This document shows positions 23,421 to 35,533 of a stretch of DNA of 64,000 nucleotides, piece after piece. The stretch comes from Gnetum montanum. Taxonomy: Eukaryota > Streptophyta > Gnetopsida > Gnetales > Gnetaceae. Location of the stretch: positions 317,951 to 381,950 of the forward strand of contig MNCI01036181.1 of NCBI GenBank assembly GCA_015680685.1, given 5' to 3'. The position numbers and the translations under genes are program-made. Position 1 is the stretch's first letter; every line of letters begins with the position of its first letter. The notes beneath the pieces were generated by a model. The model was not told the origin of the DNA. It saw only the letters and a program-made list of their open reading frames with translations, and did no database searches.

Positions 23421-25245
23421 CTCTAGTTTGGTGTCATCTAGTAAGCTCTCTCATTTGGAATGGTAGCATCAAGAATGAAGTTAATCTTATGCTTTACATT
23501 CCTCATCAGTGGTAGTCCATCCAATTCCCATTTGAATACCTTGGGAAATTCCTCCTTTAATCCTATCACACTTGTAGGAAGTTAAACATGCACATCATCA
23601 TGGTTAGTAGTAATTATGGTCATAAAAAAATAACCAAAATTAGTTTCATGTTCCTTAATTTATTCCCTCTCTCCTAGAAGGATTAAGAAAGCATCAAGTG
23701 AGATTTGCTACTTCACTTGTTTCATTGTCATAGGAATTAAATCATGGACAATTCCAAGGTCTACTAATATTTACATTAGCATAATATATTGGAAGCACAT
23801 CACACCTCAAAACATCATGAAAAGTTCCAATTTTAAATTTTAAAGTACATTGTTCCCTCACCTCTTAAGAAAAATCTTTAGATAACTAGTGCACCTTATA
23901 AGGTCTTCAATAAGTATTAGTTACCAAAATAAATTTAGTAACTACCTTAGAAGAAATAACATTTTCTTAAGCTCCCCTATCAATCAAAAAATGAATTCAT
24001 TCCTCACTAAGCAAACAACTAGCCCTAATTTGAAACAAAAATTTCCTATCAAGATGATCTCTTCTATTCACATTCCCCATGAATGCACAAGAATTTAATT
24101 TAGAAACATCCATAATCTTTGAAGCATTATAATTATTGATCTTAAGATTTTGGCTTGATGTCTCCTCCACCTCCATGATTTGCACATCTTTTCCCTTATC
24201 TACCTTGTGAAGTAGACATTCCCATTGCTGATGTTCCCACTCTTTACACTTGAGGCATTGAAATTTTTATGAGATGCTACCTTTATCCTTACCTCCCTTA
24301 CTTGGGTCCATCTTAGTTTTATCATTCTCATCAACTCCTTTAGTCTTCTTATCTTGTCTATCCTTCTTGTCTTCAGATTTGGATTTGGATCCCTTCTCAT
24401 ATTTAGATCCCTTTTTCTTCTCCTTAGAAGTTTGTTTTCCCTTGTCTCCAAATCTTCCTAATTTATTCTTACCTTTGAGTACCAGATCATAAGCCTCATC
24501 AAGTGTTTGTGCCTCATAAAAGGAAAACTCTTGTTGGTATGTCATTTTAAGACCTCCCAAAAAGATTGAAGCTTGCTCCTACTCCTCCCAGTTTACCTTA
24601 GCATGATGGAATTGATTAATAAATTCAATGTAAAATTCTTTGACATCCTTTTCACCTTGCCATAGGAATTTCAACTTCATAATGGTTACTTATCTCTAAC
24701 GATACTATTCAAATTTCCTTTTCAACTTGTATTTCATCATATTCCAATCTCTGATGGACTAATCATTACATCTTGCATAGCCCTAAGACCCCATTTCCTA
24801 CCATGTAGAAGCCATACCTTCTAATCTATATTCAAAAATAGGTATGCTTAAGTTATTTGGCACCTCTTCCAATCGAAAATGCTTCTTAGCTATCTTTAGC
24901 CAACTTGCAAAAGCATTGGTACCATCTACATTGTTGAAAGTCTTTAGCTCTACATATGGAAGTCTTGAAACATTTCTGAACACTCCCACAAGCCTTGCCT
25001 CATCTTAATCATCAAGCTTGGTTGAAGAAGTATTAAGCATCACTGGAGTCCTTGGTGTTATTATTTTATTAATAGGACTCCCTCCCATTGGAATCCTTGA
25101 CTGATGATTTTCTACACTCCCATAGCTAGATTAACCTTCCTCTTCATCTACTCCTTCTCCACTTGGATATGAAACTTCTTCATCTGAATGTATAGGATCC
25201 TCACCTCCACATGTCTAGATATGGCTAGGACTAGCTTGTCTATCC
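23421..25245 (-). pseudogene. gag and protease (element E)
   Basis: On the minus strand, gag starts near 25,240 with an acidic region, then FNNVDGTNAFASWL and FRLEEVPNN (24,950-24,860), FLGGLKMTYQQEFSF (24,570), and a long Lys/Asp/Ser-rich basic stretch (24,480-24,270). A zinc knuckle CLKCKEWEHQQWEC of type CX2CX4HX4C follows at about 24,265-24,220. The protease follows with FLIDRGASENVISSKVV (near 23,990-23,940), D-R-G in place of D-S-G. Frame breaks and stops occur near 24,790-24,580 and after 23,900. Confidence 0.8.
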
Positions 25246-25255
25246 ACTTTGGCAC

Positions 25256-25325
25256 TGAAGACATCTACATGCTTCTAGGAAGCCATACCTTCTAATCTAT
25301 ATTCAAAAATTGAAGACATCTATAT
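25256..25325. repeat. Templated insertion with short flanking duplication
   Basis: A 32-bp stretch at 25,279-25,310 is identical to 24,808-24,839 inside the gag of element E. It is bracketed by GAAGACATCTACAT (25,256 onward) and GAAGACATCTATAT (25,312 onward). This looks like filler DNA copied during break repair. Confidence 0.6.
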
Positions 25326-25569
25326 TGAAGGTGAAAAAAGTTGAAATGCTTATTTTGATTACAAGAGCCTTTGGATATCTTCCAACAAGTCCACATGGAT
25401 CCTAGAACCTCCTAAACGCATTAAAATAAGCCAAAAAAAACCTTCCAACATGCTAAAACATCCAAGAATCTTCATCGTATAAATTCAACACAAAAACTCA
25501 TACAAAATTTGGGCACATGTGTCTACGTCTTCTTCAAGCACAAAACGTGTGAAAATAACTTGTAGGATG

Positions 25570-28500
25570 GAATCATAAGAGGTGTTCCTACATAATTAAC
25601 CTTCTTCTGCAAGGCCAAGACCTTCTTCCATAAGAATTCATTAGATCATTGAAACTTCTAAGATGTCCTAGGACATGAGATAGCACATTGAGTAGCCTCG
25701 TCATTTAACCTCCATGGAAAATTCTCCACTTCCAGTGGTAGTGTAGGAAGCTCATTGAGCTCAACGTTACAGATAGGATCCCATATAACCTTGGATACTA
25801 CAATAACCAAAACATAATGAAAAATAAAAATAACAAAAATATTTTAACTCCTAAAACCATGTAGACATAAAATAAAATAAAAAATATAAAGCATAAAAAT
25901 TTAAAACAAAAAATTTGAAACAAAATATGCGAACTATTCTTGCCATCATTAGGGACTATCTATTGTAAATGATCAAGTATATCCTCCACCATGCCTTTCA
26001 TGGATTCTACCTTGTCTAAAATCTTAGCCTCAGGCATAATGCAAAATGTAGATGTAGACGTTATCAAAAGAAGTTCAAGTAGTAAAAAAGTATAACCATT
26101 GACACAACTTGGAAAAAGGAAAATATATATATAAAAATATAGATAGACATAAAATTCAAAAAAAAAACAAAACTAAATAGTTTCCTAAAAGGTCATGAAT
26201 AGTTTCCATAGAAGATTTGCCTCCTAGAGGTGAGTCCTCAAGTATAGCATCCATGATGTCCAATGCTTCATTAGATACTCTTTCTTCCTTCTCATGGCAT
26301 CTTCACTCCTCCTCTTCTTGGCATCTTTTCTTTACTTCTGTAGTAGCTTGGGTAACCAATCCTTCTTATCTTCTTGTAATGATGGCAAAGAAAAAAACAT
26401 TGAACTAATTAGAAAATATTTTTATTCACAATCATATAAATATAAAAAATTAAAAAATCATACAAAATAATAACCAAAATAAAATGCATATATACATACC
26501 TATAACAAACTAATACATCTTGCCAAATTTGCTGATTGTCTGCTTACATGTTGGCTAATCAACAACTGGAGTAGTTGCTTCAACTAATGGCCTTTTCATC
26601 TCCTCTTTAGATACACCATCAACTTTTACATGTGCCTTCCTAGCTATCATGGTATTACCATGTGTGACATGGGATTTAATCCCCATGGTGTCTGGGGAAG
26701 GACAATGAGCACTACTAAAATTCTTAGTGGTAACTGAGATTCATTCTTCGATATCCTCAACTAGTGGATCTTAGACATGCATCACTAGAATAATGTGTTT
26801 GGCCCAAGGTTTTAAAAAATTGGAGGGATCATAGCTCATCCACTTTCTATACTTCTTAACCACAAGGAATTTCACAAACCTTCTAAGATACACAACAAAG
26901 AATACAAAATACATGTGACATATGGTATCAAGGTTGTTGTAGATTTTGCAAATTTCATCCTATAGCCTAGAGACTAAGAAGTTGGCCCAATTCAACTTAG
27001 AACATTTGTAAGAAACTTTTTCATGATCTAAGCCTGATGAACACCTATGATCTTCTTCTATGACAACAACAATGGAAACACTCTAGAATGAAATAGAGAA
27101 TATGTCTCATTGACCTCCTTGACTTTGCATTAATCAAAGGTCAATCCAACACCATTACAATTGTTAAGCCATTTCTCCATTTCCTCCCTATGGCTCACCT
27201 CTTTCCTTGCTCTTATAGAAACCTTAACACCATCAAAAGATATATCAAAGAGATCACTAAATGTAGACTCATTTATGCTTAGGATCATAGGCAAACCATG
27301 TACATGAAAGTTTAATGTATTTACTTCTTTTAAAAGAAATCAATTACATTCTCCATCTCTTTTATAGGCATTGATGGGCTATAAAGCATAAATAAGTCAA
27401 GTAAAGCTACGTAAATGATCCTCTACTAAATATTCCTAAGGGATTTTCTTACCAGCTACTCTTGTGATGAGTCTATGTCATCCCACTTAAGGATGATTTT
27501 CTCCTCCACAATGCCCAAGGTGATCACAATCAAGGTAGACTTACACATAGGACCTGCAACCCAACACACATAGCCCATTAGCTTTTAACATAGGTAGATC
27601 ATACAAAGTGAAGAAGTTATAAACACAAAGCTAGGGCCAACTAACTAACTAAAACTAAAATAACCAAAGAGAAAAACTACTATAGAGTGTTGGCTTTACA
27701 TAAACAAAAATTATTACTTAGCTTAGGCAAAGCTAAGGCTTTCAAAATCATGGATGCATGTATTCCTAGATCTAGGAGTGTCCACTAGGTATGCGAAATT
27801 GTAGTAATCGAGTACCTCTAGTAAACCTAAGAAAACTATGAGGTATACTTGCTAAAGTCATCACTTAATTGCTACAACACCAAAAATCGTAGAACTTGGT
27901 CTTGTGTAAATACTTCCAAGCTTATGTGCACCACGGATAGAACTTGGTCACTCTTGATCAATTATCCATCATGTACCCTATACCTACAACATGAAAACAT
28001 GAAGATCATTAGAGAAAATTGCCTAATAAAAATAATAGAAAAATGATAACTTAGGATAGAGATTACGCTTGAAAAAGATAGAAAGTTCTAGAAGGGTTCT
28101 GAAACAAACTATTGATTTGATGCCTTATCATTAGGGTGTTTGTTAGCATTACATCAAGCATACTTAGGCATGTCCTAGATCTAAGATAGCATTCATACCC
28201 CTAGTATAAAAAAACCAGTGAGCTATTCACCCTCTACTTGGATGTTGGGGTTGTCTACCATGAACTTTGTAATGTGACTAGTAGATCTTGGTAAATGGTT
28301 TTTGTAAGTGTAGTTGTAGTGTCCATGGCCAAGGGTGACCACATGACCACACTAAAGTTCTAGAGCAAGTATGTTATGAACTCTATTATCCCAAGCCTAA
28401 ACCACACTGAGTCATGTTCAAGAATCATGTTGGATGTTAGGCTATTTTGTGTGGATACTCCCATGCAACATAGGATCCTTACTAGTTTAATGACAATTAG

Positions 28501-29995
28501 GATAGGCTTTAGAAATTCCCTACATGATTGAGCCATATACCCATTAGGAAACATGATGACCTTAAAAAAGCCTAGGTAATATTAGAATCAAGTACAAAAA
28601 ATGTAATGCCAGCATTGATTCATAATATTGCATAAAAAATACATAAAATAACCAAATTCATTATCTCTAACTTTAAAACAAACCAAAGTTATGACCCTCA
28701 ACATTTTTACAAATACTTAACTTGAATATCCAACTAGTGAATCATTAAAAAAAATTATAATAAAACCAAGTATTGATAAGACCGGTAGGCCAAATTAGAT
28801 AGTGTTAAAGCTTTATAGACAACAATTAACAAAAAAAATGATAACAAAACTACATCAATGGTTTATATGCTAGGGATTGGAAGTTGTATACGGAGAATGA
28901 TGGTAGAAGATACAACTTTTCTAGGAAAATCAAGCGTATACATTGCCAGTGAAAACAAAAATTCATATTCCAAAATATTACAAACACTACCTAACAACCT
29001 CAAATAGTGTTACAAGATAGCCAAAGTAGTTACAAAAAATTTAGTAGCCCTATAAACCACCCAAATTCCAGTGCCCAATGCTATCAAAATAGACTAGGGA
29101 AGACCAAAACTACAATAGGATAGGGTAGTTTTCATGGCTAGAAAAAACTCATAAAAAATTTACAAATAATAATTATAACTCTAAACATTGGAAAAAATCA
29201 TATAATAACTTAAATATTACCCAAAAATTGCATTAACAACTATAACATAATTAAAATTTCAACATGGATTTGTTTGAAATTTGCCAAAATCAAACTAGTT
29301 TATAGTGAAACAATGGTAGTAAAACCTTTGGGAAAAATATAGAAAAAATTCAAAAATTAGTCTAGGACCCCTCTACGCTACATTAGTGATCCACATGGAC
29401 CTTGAACATAGCCAAAAAGTAACAAAAAAATAGTCAACATTGTCAATTTTTCAAACCAAGAACTACCAAAAAAGCCAAAAATGTTGTGCATTGGGTTGGT
29501 AAAAAATTAATAGAAAAATAAAGTAGACTCTGCAAACTATGATTTCACATCCATTGTAATTTTTAGACCTCAAAAAATATTTCTATTGGCTTAGATACTA
29601 CAAATTTTATGTCATAACCTTATAATAAGAATTGCCAAATTTTAGCTATTTTTCAGCAAAACTAGCACCAAAAGTGTAGAGAACCGACTTGAAAGAAAAT
29701 TAAAATCTCCTTATAAGCCATTTAGCCAGAATTTCATTATAGGCCTAATCATGCAACCTAAAGCTAACATTTGACACAAATAAAAAAAATTCTATTGAAG
29801 AAGGCCTAGTCATTGCAAAATTCCCTCATTATTTGATGAAAATTTATAGAAAGGGAGAAAAGTTGGGTACCTAGCCATCCTAGTAAAGGATCCCTTACTT
29901 GTAGAAGGATTTGGAAGTTGGAAAATAATTTTTACTATGTCATCTATGTTCTCTAATGTAGGGTTTTTACATGATGACCCCCTTCTTTTTGACAT
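25570..29995 (-). pseudogene. Antisense gene with FCP1-like domain, older copy
   Basis: Minus-strand, multi-exon, aligned piecewise to the gene in G. Exon 1 is 29,995-29,871 (start MSKRRGSSCK; donor AG|GTACCC; 125 nt against 110 in G, same phase). Intron 1 covers 29,870-28,520. Exon 2 starts at 28,519 after acceptor CATGTAG|GG, identical in form to G. It reads ILIVIKLVRILCCMG and then VWFRLGIIEF and QNFSVVMWS, matching RLIILDIRGVLCHMG, VWFRDGAQGF and DHFSVIVWT of G. Further matches: ILSINESTFSDLFDISFDGV (near 27,300-27,240), NWANFLVSRLQDEI (near 26,980), an acidic linker (26,370-26,230), VEDILDHL (near 26,000) and WDPICNVELNEL (25,780). The first catalytic Asp of the FCP1 motif is gone. The gene ends abruptly at about 25,570, where the rest would be the block found at 11,830-12,500. 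Confidence 0.65.
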
Positions 29996-30158
29996 GATTG
30001 CCAAAACAAATATGGTTTTTCCCAGCTTATCATCAAATGAAAGTAAGATCTTCACTCCTATTGCAACACTACCTCCAAAGGTCAATGAGTGTAGGATACA
30101 CTCTCAAACACCAAGAATCTTAGCCTCAATGAGCTAGCCCTACTACCAATTTCTACCC

Positions 30159-30166
30159 TTATAAAA
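30159..30166 (-). promoter_or_regulatory. TATA-like box of the older antisense gene
   Basis: Minus strand TGGCTTTTATAAGGG, 165 bp before the exon 1 start at 29,995. G has GGCTATAAATGGGG about 150 bp before its start. The matching spacing and flanks support a promoter. Confidence 0.5.
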
Positions 30167-30488
30167 GCCAAGCTCAAGATGATTGCATACACTAAATTCC
30201 CATGCCCATTCGTACTAATCATTGTGCACTAGGATAGCTACCTAACACATAGAGAGCTAAGTGTTCACAAATGAAAAGGTCGTATATGCTAGGTTTTCCT
30301 TAAATTTATACCTTATAGAGCCTTTTGACCTTGGGTGGATGCTAGAGGGCTCAGGTAAAATAATACTAAGAAAAATCCCATACATTGGGGTTTCAAACCA
30401 AAACATGATCATACGTTCGAAAAGCATGCCTAGTAGTATTTGCAAACTATAGAGCAATCTACAAGGCTTCAACCACTATGTAGCATAA

Positions 30489-30870
30489 ATGGATCGGCCT
30501 TTCTACATCTACTTGGCAAGTTTAGATGTGTCCATAGCTGTGTTGTTATGTCAAAATAGGGACGATGGGTCAAAAATCCCTATCTATTATCTGAGTCATG
30601 CTCTATTTGCATATGAAATGAGGTACAATGAAGTAGAGCGTAACTTCTTGGCATTGGTTTTTGCACTCAAAAAATGTAGACACTATCTTTTCTGTGGCCA
30701 GGTTAACATAATTTACAAGAACAACATTCTATAGGCCATTACAGAAAATATATATAAGAGCAGTAAGATAGCCCGATGGAAAGCCATCATAGGAGAATTT
30801 GACTTGTACTACATTGGACAATCTTCCACGAAAGGCCAAGAGATAGATAACTAGCTTGTAACATCACCTA
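30489..30870 (+). pseudogene. RT-linked RNase H (element A')
   Basis: Open for 81 codons: RPFYIYLASLDVS, LLCQNRDDGSKIPIYYLSHAL, EVERNFLALVFALKK and RHYLF. It keeps Arg (AGG, 30,558-30,560) where A and G have TGA. TAG and TAA stops follow at 30,732 and near 30,850. The abrupt start suggests a deletion of RT. Confidence 0.85.
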
Positions 30871-30899
30871 TTAACAATCATGCCATGATAGAGCCTGAG

Positions 30900-31345
30900 T
30901 TTCCTAACGAACATGTACATATCTTAAGCCCTGCATCAACATGCCTCGAAGCAACATTACACTTTGATGGAGCTTCGACTACCCACCGTCATCAGACATT
31001 TTCCTGAGGATGTTTGCCCATTGGCTTACTACCTGGAATTTCCTTGTATGAACAATGTGGTAGAATATGAGGGGCTCCTCAGGGTATTGTTAGCAACAAG
31101 AGAACTAAACTTCCAACACCTAGCGATCTAAGGTAATTCGATGATCATTGTCAATCAAATCACAAAAATCTATGCTTGCAAATCCATGCACCTGCAACCC
31201 TATTGCAATATGACTAAAGATCTTCTCAAACAATTCACAAAGAATGACATCTAACACATGCCATGTAGTGAGAACATTGTAGCTGATGCACTAGCAATGG
31301 TAGCTTTAAACATGCCACCACATTTGTTTTTCACCTTGCCCACTT
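30900..31345 (+). pseudogene. Second (Tat-type) RNase H (element A')
   Basis: Frame-shifted but recognisable: LHFDGAST near 30,960-30,985, a block equivalent to NMVEYEGLL at 31,050-31,080, and the counterparts of IVNQI and YACKS at 31,145-31,190. CSENIVADALAMVALNMP (31,264-31,315) is the C-terminal end, open into the linker before integrase. Confidence 0.7.
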
Positions 31346-31399
31346 TAATGATAGAATGTACAGATCCTATCATCCAAGTGGTGCAAATATCTTCTCTAA

Positions 31400-32650
31400 G
31401 TGCAAAAATAATACCAGAATGGTACGACAACATTAAAACCTCCCTTCTACATGGAAAACTACCACATGAGTTGACATCTGCACAAAATGATACAATCTGC
31501 AAGCGTGTCTGGTAGTACATCATCATTGGAGACAACACTCTATGTAGGTGCTTCTTTGATGGGGTATTGCTAACCTGCGTTAATAATGACCAAGCACAAA
31601 GGATATTTAGGGAACTCCATGAAGGACTATGTGGAGGACACATAGCCCCGTGAACCATGGCCACAAAAATTAGACACTTAGGGTATTACTGGCCATACAT
31701 GGAATGAGATTGTCTCACCAGAGTTAAGACATGTGACACATGCTAGCGTTATGCAAATCTAATACACGTGTCACAAAATGAGCTATATACCACACAGATT
31801 ACATGAAAATTCCAATGATGGGGACTAGACATCATAGGTCCCATCATGCCTAAGTCTTCCACAGGACATAGTTTCATTATCACCACAATTGAGTACTTCA
31901 CAAAGTGGGTCGAGGCTATTCCCCTATGAAAGACTACATCTTAGAAGGTTTTTCATTTTAGGAACTAGGTTTGGGCTTCCCATGACTATTGTAACCGACA
32001 ATGGGCCACAATTTAGTAGCACCAAAACCAAATCATTCTGCAATAACCTTGGTATTAAGCAATCCTTTTCCTCACTTTATTACCCACAAGAAAATGGTCA
32101 AGCAGAAGCAACAAAAAAGGTGGTTATCAATTTACTGAAAAAGATGCTCAGTAGCAACAAGAAACAATGGCATGAGAAAATCCTCTACATGCTATGGTCC
32201 TATCATACGACATGAAGAACAGCTATGGGTAGGACACCCTATAGCCTAGTTTACAGATCTAAAGTAGTGTTGTCACTTGAACTATAGGTTCCCTCACTGC
32301 AGATGGTCCTCTTCATGGTTATAAATGAGACTCAACACAATGATTCCAGGATCATGGATCTAGACTCATTGGAGGAGAAGCGCATCTAGACACTCGACAG
32401 CATCGAACAATATCAAGATAGGTAGAAGCAGAATCATCATTGCAACCTGCATCAATAACCAATTAAGAAGGAAGATTTGGTCCTTAAAGCTATTTGTGAG
32501 CTAGTGAGAAAATTCTCTGCAAGCTGGGAGGGCCCTTTCCTGGTCGCCAATGCATATGGCAATGGAGCATTCAGGCTAGCGGACATCAAAAGCAATGAAC
32601 TTCCAAATCTGGTGAATCACGTATACTTGAAGTAGTACCACATTTAGACA
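31400..32650 (+). pseudogene. Integrase (element A')
   Basis: The zinc region reads LHEGLCGGHIAP and KTCDTC*RYANLIH, with TAG replacing Gln after the second Cys. The core has WGLDIIGP (first Asp), TIVTDNGPQFSS (second Asp, about 31,990-32,020) and NGQAEATKKV (Glu, about 32,095-32,125); all three catalytic residues are kept. PYSLVYRSK, SWEGPFLVANAYGNGAFRLADI and LPNLVNHVYLK mark the C-terminal domain. Stops occur at 31,513-31,515 (TAG) and 31,816-31,818 (TGA), both at codons that are also stops in A and G, and a shift near 31,950 separates the core into two frames. Confidence 0.85.
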
Positions 32651-32664
32651 TCAGCTTGGCTTAA

Positions 32665-33080
32665 AAACAATGTAACACTCATCTGCTATGATGTAAAACT
32701 GGTGCTATAACAAATGTCTACTACGACATAAAACTGGCAGTGTTGTACACATTCGCTATGCCGTAAAACTGGCATTTCTTGCACGCATCCGCCACGACGG
32801 TAAACTGGCAAAGCTTTTTCTCGTCTGCCACAACATAAAACTAGCAAGGTAAGCCTCCCTCTGTTGAGACTCTAAACTAGCATAGACTTGTCCCTGGGTC
32901 ACGACACAAAAGTAACACCCACAGCATGGTCTGCTAGGACCATAAACTAGCTCTTCCACCGTTTGCTACAACATAAAACTAGCACACTTCAGTTTGCCCA
33001 GACTTTAAATTGGGACCATGGTCTGCTGGGACTTAAAACTAGCAATGAAGATCTACTAGGACTTAATACTAGGATCTACC
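32665..33080 (+). repeat. AAACTAGCA minisatellite in 3' UTR of A'
   Basis: About eleven degenerate units close to GTCTGCTAGGACATAAAACT(A/G)GCA, 25-50 bp apart, right after the integrase end. The same unit occurs in the spacer of G (55,300-55,490 and 60,360-60,830). The tract has no open frame and ends near 33,080. Confidence 0.75.
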
Positions 33081-34243
33081 AATAGACCATCTATGAAATA
33101 ACCAAACCTGATCATTCTCGCACGACATGCCTATTAGACAGAATGGGTAGGACGTTGGAATAGAAGTAACGCAGCTACCCCGAGGCATTCTAATGATTCC
33201 TTAGATATGCCAAAAGGTATACTACTAACCCCTCAAAGATGTCATTAGAATGTTCACTCAGCAATTGTAGCTCCTGCGGTCAACATTACCAATTGGAGCC
33301 CCAAGGAAACTATGGTTAGAGTTTGGCTTCGCAGATTCATCTGATTGGCTCCTCCTCTACTTAGATGGATAAGATGAATCTAGCTATTGATGGAAAATTC
33401 CTAAGTTGCGGTGTCAAAAAAGCAACCCTTACCTCTTGCCATGGTCCCCTCTCTATGGCTTGTGCTCCCCCTTTTCACTTCAGATGGCACTTATGTTAAC
33501 AACCTCCCCAGTAATTAGAATAGTTTCTTTTGTCCTCTATTCTTTGTGGCATTTTGCAGGTTACTTGCTATGATAGCATTGTTAAAAAATACATTTACTA
33601 GGAGGGAAAGACATCAAAACATTCTAAGATGTCTATTTGGACTAGCCTGACTGCTTGGAAGTGCAGACCCTGCTTTTCCCCTCTAGACACCTTACCTTAC
33701 CTTTTTCCCTCCCTTATCCTTGTACCTACCTTTACTTTCTCCTCCCATTTATACCAAATGTAAAAGCACAAGGAGCCTTTCGCACATGATGACCGTCATG
33801 TCCATGAAATGGCATAATTCAAATCGCCTCATGGAATGCATCTATAGATGGGTTAAAAACCTTATGTAGACATGATGTAGCACCAAAAAAAAAGGGCAAA
33901 GCTAGGCAAAATGGATGAAACACAACTCGTCTAGGCCATACGGGCATAATGCAACTCACCCAGGAAAGTCCCACATATACAATGCAACAGCATAACCCCT
34001 TGCGAAAACATCCGTGAGAAGATATCTAATAACATGTTTACAAAGTATCCTATTCATGCTTGAGTCTTCCCCGAACCTCTCTCCCTCACACTTATGAAGT
34101 TCCTCTCCCATCCCCTATGCTCCCAACCTTCACACTTCTAGGTTTGATAGGGAAACACCCAAGAAGCAACTGACGAACTGTGCTGACATATTTACCCCTA
34201 TGGTGTTTCATATTCTTTGTTGATGGCAAGCCCTCCAAACGTC
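33081..34243 (+). other. Remaining 3' UTR of element A'
   Basis: I see no coding signal or repeat structure here. It is richer in GC than the flanking old elements and ends at the polypurine tract. Confidence 0.4.
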
Positions 34244-34259
34244 AATAAAGAGGGGCCAT
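34244..34259 (+). other. Polypurine tract of element A'
   Basis: AATAAAGAGGGGCCA directly before the LTR start TGAAACACCATG, as in element A at 3,816. Confidence 0.7.
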
Positions 34260-35533
34260 TGAAACACCATGAAATTTCAAGACCTCGATGATTTAGCAAA
34301 GTCTCGAAGCTTAGGCAAGGATATCCACACGTACAACATCAAAACATTCCAAGCGATGGGAACACTGAAAATAGTGGCAGATCTCAGCAAGTTTTCTTTT
34401 TTTAGCTAAGGGCTTGCTATGGTACACTACGTAGCTCAGCGTAGCAGACTTCAGGAGGATAGTATAGAATAATAGATGCACAGTAAAAACACTTCAACTT
34501 TACAGGTTAGCCATATGCCAAAAATCCTAACTTTTGGCATATTATGCCATGTTACACTATGTAGCGTAACACAAGTAGCACAGTTGATTCAGCCGTAACA
34601 ACAAGGATAACAAAATTGAAGTAGTAGCAGTCATTACGCCAGGATACACTTCCTAGAATATGACAGAGTAGACATGGGATAGTTTACTACCAAAGATCTG
34701 GAAATCCTTCAACGCTAAAGACAAGGGCTTTTATGCTACACTATGCTTCAGAGCGTAGCATAGCATAGTGTCACAAGCTTTAGCTATAGCACATCAGGTC
34801 AATGGCATTCTGCAAGCCCAAGACATGCATCATCTAAACTATGTTTTTCTTCCAACCCTAATCTTATAAATACCCTGGTGGAAAATGCTCAAAGGGTTGG
34901 AAATTTTGGCAAATATTGGCAAGAAGGCAAGAAACAATTGGTACTAAAAGAGCATCAACAGTGATAGACAAAAGCTTTTGGCAAGAGATTTCAAGTTAGC
35001 AAAAATTTTGCTTCAAGCCTGACTCCCTTGCACCCAAATTGGCTAGTGAATAAGCTAGATTGGCCTTTGCTTGTTTAATCTCTAAATAGCTTCTTGTTGG
35101 TGGAGAATACTCTGTCCAAACAGGAGTCCTCTTGTGAATCCCGTTATATTCATTATATTTATCTATAAGGTGGATCCCAAATCTCAGGATCGTGCATGTT
35201 CCAAGTTCAATTCATTGCACCCTATTTACATTGAATTTTACAATCATTTTGCATAGTTTACATCATCTATATTGCCTTCCAGAGCCAATCTTGGAGCAGA
35301 TCTCATTTTCTCATTAATCGATATTATATTATATTCTCATATCAAATTGTTGCCTTGTTACATGATCGTTAACAATTTTACTGACTAAGTAAGTCCCTGT
35401 CTGATCGACAAGACCATTTAGGGCATCTCAGATCTATTTTCTTTAGCATGGCCCTTGCACAGACCTAGGGTTGGAACTATGTACATGGAAATCCTCTCAG
35501 TGTTTCCATAAACCGACATTTTCCATTTTTACA
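34260..35533 (+). repeat. 3' LTR of element A', 1.27 kb
   Basis: It runs from TGAAACACCATGAAATTTC to ...CCATTTTTACA (TG...CA). TATAAATA is at 34,865-34,872. Three inverted-repeat units of the TAGCGTAGC type lie upstream (34,418-34,451; 34,543-34,580; 34,732-34,775). The U5 block CCCTGTCTGATCGACAAGACCATT is at about 35,395-35,420 and is shared with G and H. Beyond 35,533 the sequence switches to gag of element H. Confidence 0.85.
34865..34872 (+). promoter_or_regulatory. TATA box in LTR of A'
   Basis: TATAAATA in the context CTTATAAATACCCTGG, identical in core and flanks to the LTR boxes of G (49,839) and H (39,060, minus). Confidence 0.7.

Larger units (their letters stand above)
30489..35533 (+). 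mobile_element. Element A': Tat/Ogre-type, RNase H to 3' LTR
   Basis: It begins abruptly at the RNase H block DRPFYIYLA; no RT precedes it, and 30,170-30,488 has no recognisable coding. Then come second RNase H, integrase, a tandem-repeat 3' UTR, polypurine tract and a complete LTR. It is closely related to G and better preserved than A and B. The right border at 35,533 abuts the gag of minus-strand element H. Confidence 0.85.
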
